Of a DNA stretch of 10,566 nt, positions 6,247-10,566 are shown piece by piece (positions within the stretch are counted from its first letter, which is position 1; every line of letters begins with the position of its first letter). The stretch is from the NCBI GenBank assembly GCA_035762175.1, contig DASTPP010000028.1, forward strand, positions 1 to 10,566, written 5' to 3'. Below the pieces are notes generated by a model. It saw only the letters and a program-made list of their open reading frames with translations, did not search any database and was not told where the DNA came from. Source of the stretch: DASTPP01 sp035762175. Lineage in GTDB: Bacteria; Myxococcota_A; Polyangia; Polyangiales; Polyangiaceae. The translations under genes were made by a program, and so were the position numbers.

Positions 6247-6315
6247 CGCTGTGTCCCGAGGAGGGGGGCGGGCCCCATAAGCCCGGCCCAGACGGTTCGA
6301 TTCCGCCCGCAGCGA
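6247..6315 (+). tRNA. tRNA with CAT anticodon (Met or Ile2), C33 and minimal D-arm
   Basis: Acceptor CGCTGTG/CGCAGCG (one G-U pair), anticodon arm CGGGC/GCCCG with loop CCCATAA (anticodon 6276-6278), T-loop TTCGATT on a stem GACGG/CCGCC with one A-C mismatch, discriminator A6315. The base before the anticodon is C33 instead of the near-universal U33. Only 15 bases lie between acceptor and anticodon stems, allowing a TCCC/GGGG stem with a GAGGA loop. C1 pairs with G72 and bases 29-31 are GGC, so it does not look like initiator tRNA. It may be elongator Met or, if lysidine-modified, Ile for ATA. It may also be a decayed gene. Confidence 0.65.
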
Positions 6316-6325
6316 CCCCTAGAGC

Positions 6326-6435
6326 GCGCCGGGTCGGTTGGGTTCGGCCGCCGGCGAGGCTTGGTGAGCGAGGCCGACCGAGGTCGGCCGCCGCGAAACA
6401 ACGCCGCATGCGGCCGTACCCAACCGACCCGGCGC
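6326..6435. repeat. 110-bp inverted-repeat element inside the tRNA array
   Basis: An 18-bp arm (6326-6343) is a perfect inverted copy of 6418-6435. After one mismatch, seven to eight more bases pair inward (to 6351/6410). The centre holds another near-perfect palindrome, GGCCGACC (6372-6379) GA GGTCGGCC (6382-6389). No coding capacity. This is the shape of a small non-autonomous mobile element or a cruciform. CTAG occurs at 6319-6322 and 6543-6546, each next to AGCG/CGCT, which may mark a larger unit. Confidence 0.65.
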
Positions 6436-6454
6436 ACGCTCGAGAGCGGGGCGC

Positions 6455-6468
6455 GCCCATCGATGGGC
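6455..6468. repeat. 14-bp perfect palindrome with CCCATCGATGGG core
   Basis: GCCCATCGATGGGC is self-complementary. The same 12-base core recurs in the palindrome at 7616-7633. It may be a protein-binding site or just a chance product of GC-rich DNA. Confidence 0.5.
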
Positions 6469-6542
6469 CCAAAACGGCGCTTCAGCAGCCGAAATTGGCT
6501 GGCAAAGCCTTGCGCTTGGCACACCCGCACGCGCGCCCCGCT

Positions 6543-6564
6543 CTAGACTCTGTCCGGCGAAGAC
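6543..6564 (+). mobile_element. Diverged solitary end of the CTAG-flanked MITE family
   Basis: CTAG followed by ACTCTGTCCGGCGAAGAC matches the left end of the intact element at 9347 in 15 of 18 bases. No convincing partner end was found on either side, so it appears to be a remnant. It lies between the CAT tRNA and tRNA-Gln(TTG). Confidence 0.5.
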
Positions 6565-6664
6565 CTCCGTCGCCCGGTCGCCTATCCGCATTCGCCAGAC
6601 GGCGCCTGGCAGTTCGCTCGCCCCGGCCCCACCGGCCCGAGGCGGGCGAGCCGCTCGGCCCCAC

Positions 6665-6735
6665 GCCGGAGTCGTTCAACGGCAGGACGCGCGGCTTTGA
6701 ACCGCAGAACGAAGGTTCGATCCCTTCCTCCGGCA
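6665..6735 (+). tRNA. tRNA-Gln(TTG)
   Basis: Acceptor GCCGGAG/CTCCGGC, D-arm GTTC/GGAC with GG in the loop, anticodon loop CTTTGAA (anticodon 6697-6699, reads CAA), T-arm GAAGG/CCTTC with loop TTCGATC, discriminator A6735, followed by CCG rather than CCA. The anticodon stem has a C-A mismatch at 27/43. With the first tRNA it covers both Gln codons. Confidence 0.92.
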
Positions 6736-6772
6736 CCGATTTGTCTTCTCGCCCCCCCGCGGCCGCCCCCGG

Positions 6773-6963
6773 CTCGCCCGGGGGGCCAACGCCTCCGCCC
6801 GCCTGGGCAAGCGTGGCCTCGCCCGGGGGGCCAACGCCTCCGCCCGCGCGGGCGCGGCGCACCGGCGGCCGCGCCGCCCAGCGATCCCGTGCGAACGCCT
6901 CCGCCCGGGCGGGCGCGGCCTCGCCCGGGGGGCCAATGCCTCCGCCCACCCGGGCAGGCGCGG
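6773..6963 (+). repeat. About 45-bp tandem repeat, four diverged copies
   Basis: Units begin with CTCGCCCGGGGGGCCAACGC and continue with CTCCGCCCGC; starts are at 6773, 6818 and 6920, with a partial copy whose shared part is about 6892-6918. Spacing is 45 between the first two, and a diverged insert separates the third. No coding signal. It sits between tRNA-Gln(TTG) and tRNA-Ile. Confidence 0.75.
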
Positions 6964-6979
6964 CGGTGACATGGTCTTC

Positions 6980-7055
6980 GGGTCATGACGGGTTGGTAGC
7001 CCTGTGCTCTCTGATACAGAGCGCGGTCCGCGTTCGATTCGCGGGTGACCCACCA
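6980..7055 (+). tRNA. tRNA-Ile(GAT)
   Basis: Acceptor GGGTCAT/GTGACCC (one G-U pair), D-loop with TTGG, anticodon arm GCTCT/AGAGC with loop CTGATAC (anticodon 7013-7015, reads ATC), T-arm CCGCG/CGCGG with loop TTCGATT. Discriminator A7052, CCA encoded at 7053-7055. Position 38 is C rather than A. Confidence 0.92.
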
Positions 7056-7077
7056 AGGCGGCCCACGTCGCCTTCTT

Positions 7078-7151
7078 CTAGACGTGGCTCAGCAGGCAAG
7101 AGCGCTCGGTTTGGGGCCGAGAGAACGCGGGTTCGACTCCCGCCGTCTAGA
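7078..7151 (+). tRNA. tRNA-Pro(TGG)
   Basis: Acceptor CTAGACG/CGTCTAG, D-arm GCTC/GAGC with AGCAGGCAA in the loop, anticodon arm CTCGG/CCGAG with loop TTTGGGG (anticodon 7112-7114, reads CCA), T-arm GCGGG/CCCGC with loop TTCGACT, discriminator A7151, no CCA. It is the last tRNA in the array. Confidence 0.93.
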
Positions 7152-7154
7152 CCC

Positions 7155-7191
7155 AAAAAACCTCGAGAAGTTCGAGGGTCGCAGAACCCTC
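7155..7191. terminator. Two mutually exclusive hairpins at the end of the tRNA array
   Basis: CCTCGA (7161-7166) pairs with TCGAGG (7172-7177). Alternatively GAGGGT (7174-7179) pairs with ACCCTC (7186-7191); the arms overlap, so only one can form. An A-run at 7155-7160 precedes the first hairpin, so on the - strand it is a hairpin followed by six T, a classic intrinsic terminator. On the + strand the T-content after the second hairpin is weak. Confidence 0.45.
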
Positions 7192-7208
7192 TCCGGCCTT
7201 TCTCCCAA

Positions 7209-7649
7209 ATGCCCGGGGCGACGTACGGGCACAAACTCATCCGGTGTGCGGAGAGCCAGGCGGTGCGCCGCGAGCCCCGAATGGCTGGGGTTTCGGCTGT
7301 CGCTGCTCCAGTCCGAGAAGATCTCCGACCCCTCTCCGCCCCAATCTACGAAGGCCCTTGGCTCGAGTCGGAGCTCGAGAGTCGGAGCTCGAGAAGGCGA
7401 TGCCGAGGCCGGCCCCCAAAGGACCGGCGGCGGGCTCCCCCGAGGGCGGCCCTCGCGCCCCTCGGCCTTGCGTGGCCTCGCACCCCCGGCGAGGCCAAGG
7501 CCACTTGGCGTCAGGCGGCCTTGCGCAGTCACCCCGACCGGGGCGGGTCGGCTGAAGACTTCGACGCCGCCAAAAAGACCCACGACGTGGTTACCGAGGC
7601 CCTCGACCTGGAGTCACCCCCATCGATGGGGGTAACCACGCCCGAGTAG
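7209..7649 (+). CDS. Small J-domain-like (DnaJ co-chaperone type) protein
   Basis: The C-terminal part reads LGLAWPRTPGEAKATWRQ, then AALRSHPDRGGSAEDF, then a helix ending VVTEAL. This is the J-domain pattern: helix II, the HPD tripeptide (bases 7530-7538, residues 108-110), a GGS turn and helix III. HPD stimulates Hsp70 ATPase activity. No Gly/Phe, zinc-finger or substrate-binding domain follows, so it is a J-only protein of about 146 aa. The start is uncertain: ATG7209 and ATG7281 are both possible. A 14-bp tandem duplication at 7366-7393 changes frame, and the Arg-rich stretch after it (RSSRRRCRGR) looks out of frame, so the N-terminal half may be damaged. The stop follows a perfect palindrome. 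Confidence 0.55.
   Translation: MPGATYGHKLIRCAESQAVRREPRMAGVSAVAAPVREDLRPLSAPIYEGPWLESELESRSSRRRCRGRPPKDRRRAPPRAALAPLGLAWPRTPGEAKATWRQAALRSHPDRGGSAEDFDAAKKTHDVVTEALDLESPPSMGVTTPE
7366..7393 (+). repeat. Perfect 14-bp tandem duplication
   Basis: AGTCGGAGCTCGAG occurs at 7366-7379 and again at 7380-7393. Fourteen is not a multiple of three, so it shifts the frame of the J-domain-like gene. Confidence 0.8.
7616..7633. repeat. 18-bp perfect palindrome at the 3' end of the J-domain gene
   Basis: ACCCCCATCGATGGGGGT is self-complementary over its full length and lies just before the stop codon. It shares the CCCATCGATGGG core with 6455-6468. Confidence 0.6.
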
Positions 7650-8347
7650 CAACCGGCGGCGGGCCCGGCCGAAGGGAAGGCATGCGCACTGCACTGCCCG
7701 TCTACTTCCTCTGGTTCACCCCCGAAATGCTGCGGGGCGACCGCTCCCTCGAGCCCGTGAGCAACCTCCTTGGCGTCGTCATCGTCCGAGGCCCTGGCAG
7801 GCTCCGGACCCGCCTGGTTCTTCGGCGCCGCCCCGGCCCCCGCGACGCGACCTCGGGGACCTGGACCGACCAGTACGGCCGGCCGCTCGCAGCCCCCTTC
7901 GACTCGGGGCAAGCGTAGCGACCCGGTCGGTTCAGCCGCACGAACCGCCGGGGCGCCGCGAGCACCGAGCCGGCGAACGACGACCGGGTCCCCGGCCTTC
8001 TGCGTCGAGCCCGAGCCCTCCGAGCGGGAAGCGAGGGGGGCCTGGTGGGTTACACGATGCGCCCCTTCCTCGGCCGGCGCGGAATCGGCGGGCCCATCTG
8101 TACGGCGGCGGTCAGTGTACCGGTCGGGGAGCTCGCCGGTGCCCTTGAGGCCCCCCCCACGCTGACCCCGAAGCTGCGCCGCAAAGCCGCAAGCGAGGCG
8201 GCGCTCGGGGCCCCGTATTTGCCGCGCTCGAGGGCCGTCAACCACGGCGGGGCAGGACCGGCCAAGAGCGCTATGTGGCGGGCCGAAATGTCCGCGAGAC
8301 GGCGAGCGAATTCGAGTCGATACGAGAGGGTCTGCCTGCTGGCAACA
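7650..8347. other. Gene-poor stretch with no firmly supported gene
   Basis: All six frames give mostly Arg/Pro/Ala/Gly-rich translations without recognisable domains. Only the short + strand frame at 7682-7918 has a reasonable ribosome binding site and G/C-rich third positions. The segment may be decayed accessory DNA. Confidence 0.5.
7682..7918 (+). CDS. Hypothetical protein, 78 aa, doubtful
   Basis: ATG7682 follows AAGGGAAGG at a suitable distance and lies 33 bases after the J-domain stop. The first 35 residues (ALPVYFLWFTPEML, NLLGVVIV) look protein-like and the third positions are strongly G/C, but the middle becomes Arg-rich and no family is recognised. The antisense frame 7702-7965 has equally G/C-rich third positions, so the coding strand is not settled. 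Confidence 0.25.
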   Translation: MRTALPVYFLWFTPEMLRGDRSLEPVSNLLGVVIVRGPGRLRTRLVLRRRPGPRDATSGTWTDQYGRPLAAPFDSGQA

Positions 8348-8387
8348 CTAGAAACTATAAGCCACGTGGCAAGTATAGTTCATCTAG
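8348..8387 (+). promoter_or_regulatory. Operator-like nested palindrome upstream of the XRE regulator
   Basis: AACTATA (8353-8359) and TATAGTT (8374-8380) form an inverted repeat around the perfect palindrome CCACGTGG (8362-8369). The symmetry extends outward to CTAG on both sides with a two-base offset. TATAGT at 8374-8379 is also a fair -10 box, though the -35 is poor. Located 33-72 bases before GTG8420, it is a natural site for autoregulation. Confidence 0.5.
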
Positions 8388-8419
8388 GACTACCCCGTGA
8401 CGGGCATTAGAGAGAAGCT

Positions 8420-9144
8420 GTGCCCCTCTCGCTGGCTGAGCGCATCGCCTGGATTCAGCAGACTCGAAAACTCTCGGCTAGGCAACTGGCCATACGGGCC
8501 GACGTCAGCCACACCTATGTCAGGAAGCTGGCCAAGGGCGAGCAAAGCAACCTGACCCAAGCGACAGCGGGGAAACTCGCGACGGCGGCCAAGGTCGACC
8601 TGCATTGGCTGCTCACCGGCGAGGGGTCCCCGGAGGCGGGTCCAGTTCCCGTCGGGGCCGAGCCTCCCGCCCTGACGCAAGCCCTTGCCCTGCTCGGGGC
8701 CCGCATCTCGCCGCCGGTGCAGGTGGCCTTGCGGGCCGAGCGGGCGCCCCCGTCGTGGGGCGTAGAAGAGTGGCTTGAGCGTGGGCTACACTTGCAGCGG
8801 CTGTACGAAAAACTACCACCAGACCCTGAAAATAAAGAAACCTTAGTTTCAATTGAATCTATAGTTTTATACCTGGAGGTACCGCCAAGCCAACCCCCAG
8901 GGCACCGACGACGGATGAGAAGACGACACTGGCCGAGCTCAAGGCCGTGCTCGAAGCCGCCCTCGCTCGCGCCCGAGCGGCTGGTGACGTCGAGCGCAAG
9001 GCCAGGGCCCTTCAGCAAAAGGACGAACTCACCCAGCTCGAGGCCGAGCCCGACCGAGCCAAGGTCGAGGGGGCGAGACGCATGGCCAAGCTCCAGCGCC
9101 TGCGACGCCGGTTGGGCAAGGATCTCCAGAACGCCCCGAACTGA
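8420..9144 (+). CDS. XRE-type HTH transcriptional regulator with apparent -1 frameshift
   Basis: Start GTG8420, preceded by AGAGAGAAG. Residues 1-70 are a Cro/C1-type helix-turn-helix: RQLAIRADVSHTYVRKLAKG holds the two HTH helices, followed by the usual DLHWLLTGEG ending seen in phage-type repressors. From about base 8880 the starting frame becomes Arg/Pro/Ser-rich, whereas the -1 frame gives a charged helical, coiled-coil-like tail (LAELKAVLEAALARARAAGD, then VERKARALQQKDE) ending at TGA 9142-9144. A full product would be about 241 aa. No start codon serves the second frame near the Shine-Dalgarno-like GGAGGT at 8874-8879; the nearest is GTG8947, for 65 aa. The -1 frame is open only from 8857. 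The explanation may be mutation, an error in the C-run at 8894-8898, or programmed frameshifting. The patch 8810-8875 is strikingly A/T-rich. It is probably the controller of the accessory island, under its own operator. Confidence 0.65.
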
Positions 9145-9346
9145 CGTCGGCCGAAAGACGCGCGACCCCCGGTTGCCCCTCTCCAGCATTTCTCCAACGA
9201 CCGGGTGGAGGCCGAGGGCCACGGGTCTCTTGGGGTCGCGCGCCCGCAGGATCATCGCCCTGGCGTTTGAGACCTCCTGCCCCGAGGGGGGGGGCGCCCC
9301 CGCGCCTGGACGTCGGCCTTTTTCTGCCTTCCGGGGGCCGACTTCC

Positions 9347-9512
9347 CTAGGCTCTGTCCGACGAAGGCGGACCGAGCTCGGCGCCCGAGGCGCCAGCCGT
9401 CGGCCGGGGCGGGGGGCGCAGGAATCCGCCTGGGTGTCAAGCCGCCCGCTCCGGCCGAGGGCGCCGCGAATCGGGCGCCGGGCGCCGGGAGCCTTCGTCG
9501 GACAGAGCCTAG
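9347..9512. mobile_element. MITE-like element with 18-bp perfect TIRs and CTAG target duplication
   Basis: GCTCTGTCCGACGAAGGC (9351-9368) is the exact inverse of 9491-9508. CTAG flanks both ends (9347-9350 and 9509-9512), fitting a 4-bp target duplication. The 158-bp interior has no gene, so it must depend on a transposase elsewhere. CTAG-type targets are known for IS5-group elements; that link is an inference. A diverged end of the same family is at 6543. Confidence 0.8.
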
Positions 9513-9580
9513 CAGCCTGAAGGCGAGCTTAGGGTGCCTTGGGGCGCAGGCAACCCGAAGGGGCAGCGCTCAAAAGGCAA

Positions 9581-9608
9581 CGGCCCGGGGGACCATTCCT
9601 CCGGGCCG
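9581..9608. repeat. 12-bp hairpin with CCAT tetraloop
   Basis: CGGCCCGGGGGA (9581-9592) pairs with TCCTCCGGGCCG (9597-9608), with one G-U wobble at 9589/9600. No T-tract follows on either strand, so it may be part of a folded RNA. Confidence 0.5.
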
Positions 9609-9711
9609 CTGGTGTCCCCCTACCCATGAGGGACAGATGGAGCGTAGCTCGTTACGCAGCAAGGGCAAGTACCTGTTGCCGCCAGGACACAGCGCCCCAT
9701 CAGCTTGTGCT

Positions 9712-9729
9712 AGCCTTTAGGCTTATTTT
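9712..9729 (+). terminator. Weak intrinsic terminator on the + strand
   Basis: AGCC (9712-9715) and GGCT (9720-9723) form a short stem around TTTA, followed by TATTTT. The stem is only four to five pairs, but the change to A/T-rich DNA is abrupt. Confidence 0.35.
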
Positions 9730-9944
9730 CGCAAATTTAAATTTTTGTTCAACTCGAGCATGAGCCCTGCCACGCGTTGCGAGGCGGGGCTCGATCGCCG
9801 CCTCCGGCGAGGCCGGGGCTTGGGCCGAGTGGCCTGATGTTGGCGAGGCGAACCCGGCTTCTGGCAGGGGCACGAAGGCCCGGGCGTGCTCGAGGGCGCG
9901 TTGGGCCCGGCAAGGCTCGAGGGGCGCCGCCCGGGTTCGAACGC

Positions 9945-9966
9945 GCCCCGCGGCGCCGAGCGGGGC
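9945..9966 (-). terminator. GC hairpin downstream of the - strand gene
   Basis: GCCCCGC (9945-9951) pairs perfectly with GCGGGGC (9960-9966), 25 bases beyond the stop codon of the - strand gene. No T-tract follows; it may act as a pause or 3' stabilising structure. Confidence 0.35.
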
Positions 9967-9991
9967 CCGAGCGCGGCCTCCGGAGGCCCGG

Positions 9992-10566
9992 TCAGGGCTC
10001 GACGCTGGGGCCCTCGGCCGCCGTGGGCTCGAGGGTCGTCACGAGCTCGCGGATCTCGGCGAGCGCGGGATCGTTCTTGTTCACGTCGGCCGCCGACACG
10101 AGCGAGAGCACCTCGCGGGCGCCCTCGATCTGAAGCTCGTTCATGCCCGAGTAGTGGTTCGAGTAGCGCTTGAGCCACTCGGCGTAGGCGACGATGGCCT
10201 TGCCGCGCGCGAGCTCGGCCCGCGTGCTCGCCTTGAGCGCGCCCACGGTGTTCGCGAACGAGGCGGTCTTCTTCGCGTACGTCAACGGCTCGACCCAGCT
10301 CGCCACCACCTCGATCGGGTCGGCGTCGGTCGCCGCCGCCTCGCCCTGGCAGGGCGCGAGCACCTGCGAGAGCACCATCGAGTCGCCCGGCGCCAGGTGC
10401 TGCGGCTTCACCCGGTACGGGTCGACCGAGTACTCTTCGCCGTAGAAGCGCTTCATCGACAGGTACCACGGCAGGCGCGCCTGAATCTGCACGTTGCGCG
10501 CGGCCACCTCGACCGACTCGGCGAAGCGCTGGCCGAACATGCGCCAGGCCTCCTCTTTCGAGTCGA
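9992..10566 (-). CDS. C-terminal part of a probable VWA/YfbK-like protein, 5' end outside the window
   Basis: The frame is open from the right edge to TGA at 9992-9994. ATG10540 is in frame, but the residues before it (DSKEEAWR) continue a protein-like sequence, so the gene starts beyond the window. The visible 190 residues show an AARNVQIQ segment, then RVKPQHLAPGDSMVLSQVL, and a helical tail (VASWVEPLTYAKKTASFANT ... ELARGKAIVAYAEWLKRY ... DPALAEIRELV). The NVQIQ segment, the following beta-type stretch and the helical end with a D-x-AEIRELV motif recall the region after the von Willebrand A domain in YfbK-like proteins. The VWA domain itself is not in view, so this is tentative. Codon use is typical of the GC-rich host, unlike the island next to it. 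Confidence 0.75.
   Translation of the reverse strand, partial: DSKEEAWRMFGQRFAESVEVAARNVQIQARLPWYLSMKRFYGEEYSVDPYRVKPQHLAPGDSMVLSQVLAPCQGEAAATDADPIEVVASWVEPLTYAKKTASFANTVGALKASTRAELARGKAIVAYAEWLKRYSNHYSGMNELQIEGAREVLSLVSAADVNKNDPALAEIRELVTTLEPTAAEGPSVEP

Larger units (their letters stand above)
9513..9991. other. Intergenic stretch with hairpins and an A/T-rich island
   Basis: No gene supported. It contains the 12-bp hairpin at 9581-9608, GTCCC/GGGAC (9614-9618/9630-9634), GCGTA/TACGC (9642-9646/9653-9657), a small AGCC/GGCT hairpin with T-run at 9712-9729, the palindrome AAATTTAAATTT near 9732-9743, and a GC hairpin at 9945-9966 close to the end of the - strand gene. Confidence 0.5.

Noticed and set aside
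4645..6530. Several - strand frames across the tRNA array
   Set aside because: They run through well-formed tRNA genes and translate tRNA T-arms into recurring peptides such as ESNP or GIEP; they are artefacts.
6773..6963. CRISPR-like array
   Set aside because: The repeats are contiguous 45-bp tandem units without unique spacers of constant length, and there are no cas genes.
7529..8245. 238-aa - strand frame
   Set aside because: Low-complexity Gly/Pro/Arg translation, antisense to the J-domain coding end, with no domain or clear ribosome binding site.
8515..9255. 246-aa frame antisense to the XRE regulator
   Set aside because: No recognisable domain, and the + strand frame has a clear helix-turn-helix.
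9901..9950. GGGTTCGAACG resembling a tRNA T-loop
   Set aside because: The flanking bases do not form a T-stem on either strand, and no acceptor or anticodon arm fits.

Overview
The window is very GC-rich DNA with strong G/C at third codon positions. It carries a Ser/Thr kinase fused to an ATPase and a helical-repeat tail, an architecture typical of Myxococcota, so a myxobacterium-like chromosome is the best guess. This is inferred from composition and gene style, not from a marker gene.

Layout: (1) bases 1-711 hold a GNAT acetyltransferase on the + strand whose true 5' end is probably left of the window. (2) Bases 771-4292 hold a 1173-residue Ser/Thr kinase-AAA ATPase-TPR signalling protein with its own promoter. 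(3) Bases 4293-5050 contain no convincing protein gene but hold a promoter-like site, a folded RNA candidate ending in a strong GNRA-capped hairpin, and an A/T-rich UP-element-like promoter. (4) Bases 5051-7151 are an array of twelve + strand tRNA genes: Gln(CTG), Thr(TGT), His(GTG), Cys(GCA), Glu(CTC), Arg(CCG), Arg(CCT), Thr(GGT), CAT (Met or Ile2), Gln(TTG), Ile(GAT), Pro(TGG). GC-rich hairpins follow several of them, and the array is interrupted by an inverted-repeat element and a 45-bp tandem repeat. (5) Bases 7209-9144 are gene-poor accessory DNA with a J-domain-like protein and an XRE-type regulator that appears to need a -1 frameshift. (6) Bases 9347-9512 are a MITE-like element with perfect 18-bp terminal inverted repeats and CTAG target duplications. 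(7) On the - strand, the window ends in the C-terminal part of a protein tentatively placed with VWA/YfbK-like proteins.

The main point of interest is the tRNA array. Seven members are ordinary cloverleaves. Five depart from canonical tRNA: a Cys tRNA without the D-loop GG and with U56, a CAU tRNA with C33 and a tiny D-arm, a Thr tRNA with a UGCAAUU T-loop, and two Arg tRNAs with 5-bp D-stems and 5-nt D-loops. Together with the regulator, the J-domain protein and the MITE remnants, this looks like an acquired tRNA island (prophage or other integrated element) inserted beside core-like genes, but no integrase or phage structural gene is visible here.
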